A program made the translations under genes and the position numbers. A model generated the notes under the pieces. That model saw only the letters and a list, made by a program, of their open reading frames with translations. It did no database searches and had not been told where the DNA came from. From CAZTPJ01 sp964614515 (GTDB lineage Bacteria; Planctomycetota; Phycisphaerae; Phycisphaerales; UBA1924): DNA of 48,181 bases. Positions within the stretch are counted from its first letter, which is position 1. Each line of letters opens with the position of its first letter. Of this stretch, positions 34,794 through 42,746 are shown one piece after another. The stretch lies in NCBI GenBank assembly GCA_964614515.1, contig CAZTPJ010000024.1, forward strand, positions 1 to 48,181, in the 5' to 3' direction.

Positions 34794-34967
34794 CGGTGCT
34801 TCAGATCGTCTGACGCCCCGAATCAGCCGACTGGCCGACCCGGGAGCGTCTAAGTCCAATCCCCCTCACATACCCGACGGCCGTTGAGTTCCCCCTCAGA
34901 CCCGGTGTCTCACGCCGAGTCCCGGCCGTTCTCTCTCTGCTTGCCTCTCGAACCTATGGCCTGAACA
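34755..34967 (-). ncRNA. candidate structured small RNA, about 212 nt
   Basis: A minus-strand transcript starting near 34967 (7 bases after the -10 box) and ending in the terminator at 34755 has no credible reading frame but clear structure. TTCAG (34965-34961) pairs with CTGAA (34804-34800) and closes a multiloop. ACGGCC (34929-34924) pairs with GGCCGT (34882-34877) around an inner hairpin GACTCGG/CCGGGTC (34921-34915 with 34905-34899). GACGCTCC (34850-34843) pairs with GGGGCGTC (34819-34812) around GGTCGGCC-AGTC-GGCTGATT. A terminator hairpin follows. The 9-mer TGAGGGGGA occurs twice, 30 bases apart, in single-stranded parts. I checked 6S RNA, signal-recognition RNA, tmRNA, RNase P and common riboswitches by eye; none matches. 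It could be a trans-acting RNA or a leader of the gene at 34003-34560. Confidence 0.6.
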
Positions 34968-34973
34968 AGGGAG

Positions 34974-35002
34974 AGTATCCCAGACCCGGGTCGGTTTGTC
35001 AA
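34974..35002 (-). promoter_or_regulatory. strong sigma-70-type promoter of the candidate RNA
   Basis: On the minus strand TTGACA (35002-34997) and GATACT (34979-34974) are 17 bp apart, a near-consensus promoter, with an A-run (AAAAAA) upstream of the -35 box. It is the best housekeeping-type promoter that I can see in the window. No protein gene begins downstream within 400 bp. Confidence 0.75.
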
Positions 35003-35201
35003 GAGGTTTTTTGCGAAAGTGGGTTGCGGAAGGATATTTTTGGATCATGTTTGGTGTGTGCAGGCGATGCCCGGGCGTTTGCAGCCCTATTACCGGACTC
35101 GTCTCGTTCCCGGATTGTGCGATGCTTCCGGGACGACCGGTCTCGACTGCGCTATTCTGCCTCACATTGCCGCCGGAACGCGCCGGCAAAGGGTTTACAC
35201 C

Positions 35202-36359
35202 ATGTCCAGAACCGTTTGCGTACTCATCGTCGCCGCCGCCATGACGCCCGTGGCCGTGGCGGATCAGACCGACGTGCTGCTGACCGACGCGGCCGAGCGG
35301 ACGTCACGACTTCGCTCCGATTCTGTTGGCGTGTCGGTTGGTGGGTATGTTCAGTTTCGCTTTGATCTGAACTCGCGCGAAGATCCATCGCCGGATGATG
35401 GAACAACGCAGGGCTTCAGCACACGGCGGACCAAGTTGATCTTCAAGGCGGATGTCAACGAGGACTTCGCGGTGTTCGTGCAGGGTTCATTCGCCGCCGG
35501 CACGGGCGCGAACACGCTCGATGACGCGTTCGCCACGTACGCGTTCGACAATGGCGTCGTGTTCAAGGCCGGGCAGTTCCGGATGCCTTTGCTTCGCGAG
35601 GAACTCGTCCTCGAGACTCGGCAGTTGGGCTCGGAACGCTCCGCGATGAACTCCGTCTTCAATCAGGGCCGGTCGCAGGGTGTGCAGATCAGCCAGCAAC
35701 TCGATGACTGGCGCTGGGCCTTCGCCTTCCACGATGGCATCAACACCGCCAACACCGAATTCAACTCCATGGCCGAGGCGGAGTATGCCTTGACGACGCG
35801 AGCTGAGTTTCTGCTTCACGGCGACGACTGGGACCGCTTCAATGACTTCACCTCGTTCATCGGCGATGACATGGGCGTGATGGCCGGCGTGGCCGCTCAC
35901 TGGCAAAGCAGCGGACAGGACGCCACGATGCTGCCGGTGTCGGGCCTGTTTCAACTGACGGGCGATCTGTCGGTCGAGGGCGATGGGTGGAATGCGTTCG
36001 TGGCGGCCGTGTGGCGTCACATTGACCCGCGCGGGGCGGGTCGTGATCTTGATGAGCTCGGCATCGTCGCGCAGGCGGGCCTGTATCTCACACCTGTGTG
36101 GGAAGGGTTCGCCCGCGTCGACCTGGTGGTGCCCGATGATGATCGCGGCCCGGGCGCGACAGAACTGACAACGATCACCGTCGGCGTGAATCACTATCTC
36201 ATCGAGCGATCACACGCCGCACGCATCACCTTCGACATGCAGTATTTCTCACAGCAACAGTCGCTCACGATCGTGCCGGCGAACCCGGCCGTGGGCCTCC
36301 TCGCCGACACCAACGAGGGTCAGTGGAACTTCCGCGGGCAGTTGCAACTGGCGTTCTAG
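35202..36359 (+). CDS. OprP/OprO-like porin
   Basis: From ATG 35202 the mature-size protein has 385 residues with a signal peptide (VCVLIVAAAMTPVAVADQ). The rest has the amphipathic beta-strand pattern of phosphate-selective porins. An early GGYVQFRFDLNSRED and FSTRRTKLIFKADVNEDFAVFVQGSF match the first strands. A central segment contains FKAGQFRMPLLREELV. The chain ends in LQLAF with a terminal phenylalanine, the outer-membrane assembly signal. The family takes up phosphate or other anions, but selectivity cannot be judged from sequence. Extending the frame to 35019 adds residues ahead of the signal peptide, so I rejected it. It points towards the pilus operon (convergent, 35 bp apart) and stands alone. 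Confidence 0.85.
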   Translation: MSRTVCVLIVAAAMTPVAVADQTDVLLTDAAERTSRLRSDSVGVSVGGYVQFRFDLNSREDPSPDDGTTQGFSTRRTKLIFKADVNEDFAVFVQGSFAAGTGANTLDDAFATYAFDNGVVFKAGQFRMPLLREELVLETRQLGSERSAMNSVFNQGRSQGVQISQQLDDWRWAFAFHDGINTANTEFNSMAEAEYALTTRAEFLLHGDDWDRFNDFTSFIGDDMGVMAGVAAHWQSSGQDATMLPVSGLFQLTGDLSVEGDGWNAFVAAVWRHIDPRGAGRDLDELGIVAQAGLYLTPVWEGFARVDLVVPDDDRGPGATELTTITVGVNHYLIERSHAARITFDMQYFSQQQSLTIVPANPAVGLLADTNEGQWNFRGQLQLAF

Positions 36360-36394
36360 AGGCTGGCTCGCCCGCGCGGATCGTGAGCCAATCA

Positions 36395-38383
36395 TCAGTG
36401 GGCTTCGGTGACTCGCAGGATTTCCTGCACGGTCGTCTGCCCCTTGGCGACCTTTCGTATGCCGTCGCCGCGCAGGTTGACCATCCCGCGCTCCAGGCAG
36501 AAGCGTCGAAACTCCGAGACGTTGGGATTCCGCGCGATCATGTCGCGCATCTGGTCATCCACCGTGAGCAGTTCATAGATGCCCACGCGACCCGAGTACC
36601 CCGTGTTGCGGCAACGCTCGCACCCCTTGGCCACGAGCATCTTGTCCGTCGGGAGTCCCTGCATTTCCAGAAACGCCTGCATGTCATCCGTCGGCGGGGC
36701 CTCCTGCTTGCAATGCACACAGAGTCGGCGCACGAGGCGCTGGGCAAGCACGGCGTTGACGGCCGCGCCCACAAGGAACGGCTCAAGCCCGATGTTCACC
36801 AGTCGCGTGATGGAACTGGGCGCATCGTTGGTGTGCAGTGTGCTGAGCACGAGGTGGCCGGTGAGCGCGGCCTGGATCGCGGTGAGCGCAGTTTCCATGT
36901 CGCGAATTTCGCCGAGCATGATGACATCAGGGTCCTGTCGCAGCAGGGCCTTGAGCGCCTTGGCGAAGTCCATGCCGATCTTTTCGTGCGTCTGCGTTTG
37001 CGTGATGCCTTCGAGGTGATATTCGACGGGGTCTTCGACCGTCGAGATGTTCATGGTGTGCTTGTCGAGTTGGCGGATGCTGGCGTACAGCGTCGTCGTC
37101 TTGCCCGACCCCGTCGGCCCGGTGACCAGCACGATGCCGTGGGGCATGGTGATCACGTTCTTCCAGATCGCCAGCGAATCCTCATCAAAGCCGAGATCCT
37201 CGAGGTCCACGTTGATGGACTTGGTGTCGAGGATTCGCATCACGGTCTTTTCGCCGTAGGTCACGGGCAGCGTCGAGACGCGAAGGTCGAGTTTGCGACC
37301 CTGCACCGTGCAGCGGATGCGCCCATCCTGCGGGATGCGGCGCTCGGCGATGTCGAGGTTCGCCATGATCTTCAGGCGACTCGTGATCGCGGCCGCAAGC
37401 GACGCCGGCGGGTGCATCATCTCGAAGAGTTCTCCGTCGATGCGGAAGCGGACCTTGAGTTTCTTCTCACCGGGTTCGACGTGAATGTCGCTGGCGCCTT
37501 CCTTGACGGCCGTCTGAATGATGAAATTCACATAGCGGATGACCGGTCCTTCGCCGGCTCTTCCTTCGAGATCAACTTCCTGCGACGAGGCCTTTTCAAC
37601 TTCAACGTCGCTCTCTTGCACGTCCGCGAGGATGTCGCTCAGATCGACCTGTTCCTGATCGCCGGTGGCGCCCACCATTTCAAGCGCTGCGCGGACATCC
37701 ATCGACGTGACGAGGACGAGTTTGATGCCCGGCACGGCCAGGCGTCGTCGAATCTCATCCACGAGAAAGACATCATCCGTTCGCGTCGCGCCGATGATCG
37801 CCCGCTGGCCCTCCTTGCGCAGTGGCACGACCTGATGCAACTTGCAGAACTCCGGCGTCAGGCGCTGGAGCATGCCGCCGTCGAACCCGCCGTCGAGACC
37901 CTTGGCAAGATTGATCCGTTCAAAGCCGACGCCTCGGCACGCGGCCACCGCGCGCAGGATCGCCTCTTCATCCCCCCCTTGCTCAATCAGGATGTCAACG
38001 AGCGGGCGCCCCGGCGACTGTTTGATCACTTGCTGGGCATTGCTGATCTGCAGCGCCGTCACCGCGCCAAGACTCACAAGTCGCTCCGCGATGTCCACAG
38101 CGCGACTCTTGCCATCATCCTCCGGCGTATACACATCCGACGTGGCCGGCCCAACCGCCGCGGGCGCGCCCTCCACGGGCTTCACACGAACCGCAGGGTC
38201 GCTGCCGACAGTTTCCTTCGCGGCCGTACCGCTGATCCCCTGATTCGCGGGCATCGCGGGAATGGGGCTGAAGGAGGATTCGGCGTCGTCGATTCGACGT
38301 CGCCCCTGCCCCTTGGCGGATTTATCCTCCGCGGGGTCCACGCCCAACTCGTGCAGGATCGCATCGAGGTTGTATTTCGCCAC
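36395..38383 (-). CDS. pilB: type IV pilus extension ATPase, PilB/GspE family
   Basis: The 662-residue ATPase starts at GTG 38383. The N-terminal part (about 90-280) contains the GspE N-terminal domain. The C-terminal ATPase has Walker A GPTGSGKTTT with K428, an Asp box (EDPVEYHLEG), Walker B (LRQDPDVIMLGEIRD) and a His box (GHLVLSTLHTNDAP). The zinc tetracysteine is present as CVHC then CERC, which distinguishes PilB/GspE from the retraction ATPase PilT. It would power pilus extension on the cytoplasmic side. The roughly 80-residue N-terminal linker is rich in Pro, Ala and Gly. It follows the PilP/PulC-like gene by 25 bp in the same direction, and is the last gene of the pilus operon. No pilT lies in the window. 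Confidence 0.94.
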   Translation of the reverse strand: MAKYNLDAILHELGVDPAEDKSAKGQGRRRIDDAESSFSPIPAMPANQGISGTAAKETVGSDPAVRVKPVEGAPAAVGPATSDVYTPEDDGKSRAVDIAERLVSLGAVTALQISNAQQVIKQSPGRPLVDILIEQGGDEEAILRAVAACRGVGFERINLAKGLDGGFDGGMLQRLTPEFCKLHQVVPLRKEGQRAIIGATRTDDVFLVDEIRRRLAVPGIKLVLVTSMDVRAALEMVGATGDQEQVDLSDILADVQESDVEVEKASSQEVDLEGRAGEGPVIRYVNFIIQTAVKEGASDIHVEPGEKKLKVRFRIDGELFEMMHPPASLAAAITSRLKIMANLDIAERRIPQDGRIRCTVQGRKLDLRVSTLPVTYGEKTVMRILDTKSINVDLEDLGFDEDSLAIWKNVITMPHGIVLVTGPTGSGKTTTLYASIRQLDKHTMNISTVEDPVEYHLEGITQTQTHEKIGMDFAKALKALLRQDPDVIMLGEIRDMETALTAIQAALTGHLVLSTLHTNDAPSSITRLVNIGLEPFLVGAAVNAVLAQRLVRRLCVHCKQEAPPTDDMQAFLEMQGLPTDKMLVAKGCERCRNTGYSGRVGIYELLTVDDQMRDMIARNPNVSEFRRFCLERGMVNLRGDGIRKVAKGQTTVQEILRVTEAH

Positions 38384-38408
38384 TCCACGGTCCCCCTCAA
38401 CGCACGGC

Positions 38409-39152
38409 CTATCGCATCGGACTCTGCCCCTGATCCTCGATCATGGAGATCACAAACTCCTTGTCGTCAGCGCGCAGATGCACCGATCGCGTCATCGCGT
38501 CGATCGACTCCACCGTCAACAGACCCTGAATCACGTCGCCAGTTCGATAGAGTTTGCCGTTGACGCGAGCCAGGGGCACGCGGCCTCCGATCACACCATT
38601 GACCCGCAGCCTTCCCACCGCATCGGTCAGGAGTTTCTCCCGCTCCGCGGCGCGGGCGAGTTCTTCCACACGACGGCGTTCGGCCTCGCGATCGAGCGAG
38701 GGTCCCAGGTCGGTGGTGATCTGCGTCAGGGCAGGACCGAGCACGAGTTGGAACGGGTTCTTCTGAATCGCCTCGACGGGAACCTGCACCGGCGCGCCGG
38801 AACTCTCGAGGGCCGCGAGGACGCGCTTCTCTTCCGCGGGCGCGAACTTGGCCAGGGCGTTGGGGTCATACTGCACGAGCGGCGTCTGAAACGTCATGCC
38901 CGCGCCCATGCCGTAGCGACGCATGCCGTACAGCGCCATTGCGCCGGCAATCATCACCACGACGATGATGATGGTCTGCATCGGGATTCGGGTCTTGGAT
39001 GATGCGCTGAGAGCGCCGACGGCGTCACCCGGCAGGCGATCGCCGCCACGGAGGTCCGCCAGCAGCGAACCCGTCTGCGAACCGTCCTCGCCACCCCCCC
39101 CAGCGCTGAACGCGTCATCGCCGAGGTCACCTTGTCCCATCTTCGGGTTCAT
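38409..39152 (-). CDS. type IV pilus/type II secretion inner-membrane protein, PilP/PulC-like
   Basis: The 247-residue protein has a polar N-terminus (1-55), one membrane helix (about 58-76, MQTIIIVVVMIAGAMAL) and a periplasmic domain. Near the C-terminus is RVNGVIGGRVPLARVNGKLYRTGDVI, the pattern of the GspC/PilP homology region that contacts the secretin. Position after pilO supports a PilP role, although pilP is usually a lipoprotein without a membrane helix and this looks more like GspC. The start overlaps the pilO stop by one base (TAATG at 39154-39150). It likely links the inner-membrane platform to an outer-membrane secretin encoded elsewhere. A tract of eight C (39094-39101) lies in the N-terminal coding part. 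Confidence 0.78.
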   Translation of the reverse strand: MNPKMGQGDLGDDAFSAGGGGEDGSQTGSLLADLRGGDRLPGDAVGALSASSKTRIPMQTIIIVVVMIAGAMALYGMRRYGMGAGMTFQTPLVQYDPNALAKFAPAEEKRVLAALESSGAPVQVPVEAIQKNPFQLVLGPALTQITTDLGPSLDREAERRRVEELARAAEREKLLTDAVGRLRVNGVIGGRVPLARVNGKLYRTGDVIQGLLTVESIDAMTRSVHLRADDKEFVISMIEDQGQSPMR

Positions 39153-39691
39153 TACTGCGCGCCCTCCTGCTGGAAGTAAATGCTCAGCGTGAACTCCGCC
39201 CGCATGTGGCCGTCGATGTCGTCCGTCCGCCTGATCTTCATGTCAGGGATTCGCGTGATGCGCGGCAATTTTTCGATTCGAAGCAGGAAGTCATAGAAGC
39301 CGTGGAAGTCGCCCTTGATCGACATCTTCAGCGGCTGTTCCATGTACATCGCCGCCTTGAACGGCTTCTCGGTGGACATGAGCGGCGCCTCGAGCCCGGA
39401 CTCCACCGCCAACTCGGACACCTGCCGCACCACAGAGTCCACCTCCTTGGTCGTCGGCAGTCTCGCTTCGATCCCCTCGATGCTCTGCGCGATCTCGATG
39501 TTCGCGCGCGCGAGGTCTTCGCTCTGGCTCGTCGCCTCACGAAGTTTGTTGAGCATCTCACGCTTGTGCTGAATCTCTCGCTTGGCCTGCGAGATTTCCG
39601 TGTTCTGCGGACGGAACACCAGCCAGTAACTCGACAGCGGCATCGCCAGCAGGATCAGCATCAGCACGAACTCGCGAATCCCGAACTTCAT
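39152..39691 (-). CDS. pilO: type IV pilus inner-membrane protein PilO
   Basis: The 179-residue protein has a short cytoplasmic end, one membrane helix (about 7-26, EFVLMLILLAMPLSSYWLVF), a coiled-coil (about 30-75, QAKREIQHKREMLNKLREA) and a ferredoxin-like periplasmic domain (about 90-175). This is the PilO fold, which pairs with PilN. It forms the inner-membrane alignment complex of type IV pili. Length is close to the family's usual 180-210. Its start lies three bases after the pilN stop and the stop overlaps the next gene, so the genes are tightly coupled. The C10 tract directly upstream lies at the pilN end. Confidence 0.88.
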   Translation of the reverse strand: MKFGIREFVLMLILLAMPLSSYWLVFRPQNTEISQAKREIQHKREMLNKLREATSQSEDLARANIEIAQSIEGIEARLPTTKEVDSVVRQVSELAVESGLEAPLMSTEKPFKAAMYMEQPLKMSIKGDFHGFYDFLLRIEKLPRITRIPDMKIRRTDDIDGHMRAEFTLSIYFQQEGAQ

Positions 39692-39694
39692 GAC

Positions 39695-40492
39695 TCAGTC
39701 CCCCCCCCCACCTTCGGTCGCCGACGAAACCCCCGTCGGCATGGCCGGCTGCGATCCCTGGATCGGCTTCTCCACCGGCTCGATGCTGCGAGCATCCGCG
39801 TCCGGGCGGATCGTCGCGGTGAACTCAAACTCGCGAAGGTCCGCGTCGTTGATCTTTCGCGCCTTGATGTACGTCAGTTCCACATCCTCGAGCAGCAGGC
39901 ACTGCTTGAGCGAGGCGTAGTAGTCCGCGATGTCCTCGTTCTGCTTCGCCACGCCCTGAATCCGCAGCGTCTGCTGGATCTTCGGGACCGTGACGCGCAC
40001 GGCCGGCTCGGCCGTGGGGGTGGGCTGAGCGCTTCCCCGGCTGGCGCCACCTTTGGTCAGCGTTCCCGCCTTGGTGGAAGCCGCCTGCACCGGCTCGGAG
40101 ATGCGCTTGCCTTCGAGCGACAGATCCAGCAGCGTCACCTGGCGCGGCATGCGCATGATGAGCTCGGCCAGCAGCACCGAGCGCGGCACGCGCTCCAGCA
40201 GGGCCGTGGTGATCTCCGCTTTTTCGAGCATCTGCGACTTCTGCCCTTCGAGCAGTTTGAGTTGCTCGATCTTCTGCGCTTCGGCGGTGTACTCCACGTT
40301 GATCATGCGCTGCTCAGCGCGAACGGTGAGCCACTGGCGATTGGTGACAAAGAACGCGGCCACAACGGTGAACATGACCGCGCCAAAGAGGCTCAGGCAC
40401 AGGATGTTGGCCCGCGCTTCGCCTCGCTGCTTGACATAGTCCGTGGGCAGGAAGCTTCCCCCGGCATCGGCTCGCATGAATGGGTTGTTCAT
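39695..40492 (-). CDS. pilN: type IV pilus inner-membrane protein PilN-like
   Basis: The 265-residue protein has a cytoplasmic N-terminal tail (MNNPFMRADAGGSFLPTDYV) with the conserved I/F-N-LLP-like region that binds PilM, a membrane helix (about 30-50, ILCLSLFGAVMFTVVAAFF), a coiled-coil (about 57-95) and a periplasmic ferredoxin-like domain with a long insertion around 140-165 (low-complexity, Gly/Pro/Thr). The order PilM-PilN-PilO is conserved in type IV pilus operons. The C-terminus ends in SSATEGGGGD, encoded by a G10 tract next to the stop. It is 10 bp after pilM. Confidence 0.83.
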   Translation of the reverse strand: MNNPFMRADAGGSFLPTDYVKQRGEARANILCLSLFGAVMFTVVAAFFVTNRQWLTVRAEQRMINVEYTAEAQKIEQLKLLEGQKSQMLEKAEITTALLERVPRSVLLAELIMRMPRQVTLLDLSLEGKRISEPVQAASTKAGTLTKGGASRGSAQPTPTAEPAVRVTVPKIQQTLRIQGVAKQNEDIADYYASLKQCLLLEDVELTYIKARKINDADLREFEFTATIRPDADARSIEPVEKPIQGSQPAMPTGVSSATEGGGGD

Positions 40493-40502
40493 CGGTGCAT
40501 CC

Positions 40503-41669
40503 TCACAGGTCCGTCGGTCCCAGACACAGCCCCAGCGTCATCGCCCACCCTGGCTGCGGCTTTGACATGTCCACGCCAACCGTGGGTTCCTTGCCCGTTC
40601 GCGCGACGCGCGCGAAGGGGTCCGCCACCTGCGCGGGCAGGCGAAGCGCCCGCGCGATGTGCTGGCACAGCGCGGTGTGCCGCGCTTCGCCGCCCACGAA
40701 CACCACCTTCATCACCCGCTTGCCGCCGAAGAGCGATTCGTGATACCGCAGGCACATCGACAGTTCATCCGTCAGAATCTCCAGCGGCTCCGACAGATCC
40801 TCGCTCGCCACCGCCACCACCGGATCACTCGCCCGCGCCTCGGCGGAGACCGTCAACTGCTCCATGCCCCGGCGAATCGCGTTCGCATCCGCCACCGAGA
40901 CCTTGCGCTGACGGCCGATCGCATCATCGAGATGAAACCCGCCGATCTCGATCGCCTTGGCAAAGACCATCTTCTCCCCGTGCACGATGATCGCCTTGGT
41001 CGAGCCAGCGCCCAGGTCGATGTACAACGTCGCTTCATCACCCCCACCACCCCCACCACTCTTGACCAGACCCTTAATCGCCTCGAGCAGGGCGGTGAAC
41101 TCGTTGTGCATCCCCACGGGTTCGAGTTTGTTGTCGTGCATGGTGCGCATGAGTCGATCGACGAGATCGCGGGCCGTGGCCATGCAGATGACTTCAGACT
41201 TGCCCCCGCCGGCATCGCACACTTCGACGTGACGAAAGACGATGGAGGCGGGATCGACCCCGAGTTGCATGGGCACGGCCGTCTTGACCACCGACGCGAC
41301 CGAGGCGCCCTCCGCGCGTGGGACGCGAAAGTGCTTGCAGATGGTCTGGCCGACGGGGATGGAGCAGACGGCTCGTCGGGCCTTGAACCCCGCGGCACGA
41401 AGCAGCCGTGGCAGCGCCTCGATCTGGAACGCGAGGCGGCCCATGGAGTCTCGCCGAAGGTCTTCCGGAGTCTGAATGCACGCCGCGGCAACGAGTGTCG
41501 CCGGCTTTCGCGAGTGGGGGGCATGTGGGGGGTGGGGGGCGCTGACCTGAAGCACCTTCATGGACCCAGCCCCGAAGTCGATGCCCAGCGCAGGCGCAGT
41601 ACGTCCGAACCCCCACCGGCTCGACTGTGCATGAAGCGATTTGAGTTGGTCCACGGAGATCAGACGCAT
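40503..41669 (-). CDS. pilM: type IV pilus assembly ATPase-like protein PilM
   Basis: The 388-residue actin-like protein starts at ATG 41669, with AGGA five bases upstream. The ATP-binding signatures of the PilM/FtsA fold are seen in ALGIDFGAGSMKVLQV (phosphate 1), TLYIDLGAGSTKAIIVHG (phosphate 2) and VMKVVFVGGEARH (adenosine). An amphipathic N-terminal part contains an insertion of low-complexity His/Pro (HPPHAPHS) and a later GGGGGG run. PilM is cytoplasmic and binds PilN at the inner membrane. It is the first gene of the operon. The spacer upstream (41670-41882) has no other gene and should hold the pilus promoter. Confidence 0.92.
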   Translation of the reverse strand: MRLISVDQLKSLHAQSSRWGFGRTAPALGIDFGAGSMKVLQVSAPHPPHAPHSRKPATLVAAACIQTPEDLRRDSMGRLAFQIEALPRLLRAAGFKARRAVCSIPVGQTICKHFRVPRAEGASVASVVKTAVPMQLGVDPASIVFRHVEVCDAGGGKSEVICMATARDLVDRLMRTMHDNKLEPVGMHNEFTALLEAIKGLVKSGGGGGGDEATLYIDLGAGSTKAIIVHGEKMVFAKAIEIGGFHLDDAIGRQRKVSVADANAIRRGMEQLTVSAEARASDPVVAVASEDLSEPLEILTDELSMCLRYHESLFGGKRVMKVVFVGGEARHTALCQHIARALRLPAQVADPFARVARTGKEPTVGVDMSKPQPGWAMTLGLCLGPTDL

Positions 41670-41882
41670 CGATCCTGTCCTTCACAACCCACACAGAGCA
41701 TCCCCCCGTACCCGCGTGCCCACCACGGCCGTGGGGTGGAATGGGAATGGGGGTCATTGCGAAATCCCCTCCCGTCATCGGCCTAACCGTGCGCCCTGTT
41801 AACCCGCGACGATGATGTGGGCGCATGACGACTCCGCCGCCCTTCGCGTCACATCGTCCAACTCGCCCAGACGAAACAGCCC

Positions 41883-42584
41883 CTAGACCCGCCCAGTGAA
41901 ACGCAGATCGTGGATCGCTGCCACAACGAATTCCCCCAGGCAATCGAGGGCGCCCGGCAAGTCCCAGCGCTGGCGCTTCCGATCGCCGGTGGTGTTGCTG
42001 ATCACGCGAAGTTCGGCAAACCGCACGCCCAGCAGGGCACAGACATGGCCCACCGCCGCACCTTCCATCGCTTCCGCGATCGCCCCCGTTCGACGCACAA
42101 CCTTCCCGGCGAGTTCTTCAGTGCCGGAGCATGTGGATACGGTCGCAACAGGTCCAATAAAGTCGCATGTTGACCCCAGTCGACCGATGACCTCGCGACA
42201 GCCTGGGATACGGCCGTGGGAGAACGGACCGAGCGGGAACCCCATTTGATCGCATGTGAGGAATCCATCTGGCGTATCCAGTCCCTCGTCGGCGTACGCG
42301 CTCTCGCTGGCGAGAATTCGGCTGCCCAGCGGCAAATCACGCCCGGGCAGTGCGCCCGCCACGCCGATGGACAGCACCAGATCGTCGAGTGAGGGATCGA
42401 ATCGCAATGCCACGGCCGTGGCGGCGTTCACCTTTCCGACCCCCGTGGTTACGATTGCCAGGTCGCTTCGGAGCGCGATTCGCGTTCTCGGCGGCGGAAC
42501 GTCGATGGTTGGAGCGATGCGATTGAGGATTGTGCGAGCCTCGGTGGGCGCGGCGACAACGAGGAGAATACCCTTGGGTTGCAC
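41883..42584 (-). CDS. mqnB: futalosine hydrolase
   Basis: From GTG 42584, with GGAG about six bases upstream, the protein has 233 residues, close to the family norm. It is a nucleoside-phosphorylase-fold enzyme: TTGVGKVNAATAVAL near residue 45-60, then SIGVAGALPGRDLPLGS with the phosphate/ribose site, then AIAEAMEGAAVGHVCALLGV and ISNTTGDR, the family's purine and ribose-binding signature. It cleaves adenine from futalosine in the menaquinone branch that runs through chorismate, so menaquinone is probably made that way here. No other mqn gene is in the window. The TAG stop is followed by 26 further sense codons in frame. An in-frame extension to 42764 adds unrelated sequence. Confidence 0.85.
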   Translation of the reverse strand: MQPKGILLVVAAPTEARTILNRIAPTIDVPPPRTRIALRSDLAIVTTGVGKVNAATAVALRFDPSLDDLVLSIGVAGALPGRDLPLGSRILASESAYADEGLDTPDGFLTCDQMGFPLGPFSHGRIPGCREVIGRLGSTCDFIGPVATVSTCSGTEELAGKVVRRTGAIAEAMEGAAVGHVCALLGVRFAELRVISNTTGDRKRQRWDLPGALDCLGEFVVAAIHDLRFTGRV

Positions 42585-42746
42585 GCCTCGCTCCAACAAT
42601 GGGTCGGCCCGCGCGAAGTAGGGCCTCGTGGGGGGGTGGCGGGTGAAACCGAAACGCGGGGACAGTCTATAAGTGAATGGAGGCCCGCGTTTTCTCACAG
42701 GATTCGAATCTCGACATACGGACACACGAACACACGGAAGGGTCGA

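Larger units (their letters stand above)
34561..35201. other. 641-bp spacer with a candidate structured RNA and no protein gene
   Basis: The region between the small secreted protein gene and the porin gene contains the promoter, RNA and terminator described separately. The remaining bases (34561-34754 and 35003-35201) contain no supported gene; the second part should carry the porin promoter. Confidence 0.65.

Noticed and set aside
34755..34967. assignment of the structured RNA to 6S RNA
   Set aside because: 6S RNA is a long rod with a central bubble; here several separate hairpins close a multiloop, so the fold differs.
36360..36394. hairpin in the 35-bp space between the porin and pilB
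   Set aside because: GGCTC and GAGCC arms are only five bases with a long loop and no T-run.
36323..38563. long plus-strand open frame opposite pilB
   Set aside because: Antisense shadow; the minus strand carries intact Walker and zinc motifs.
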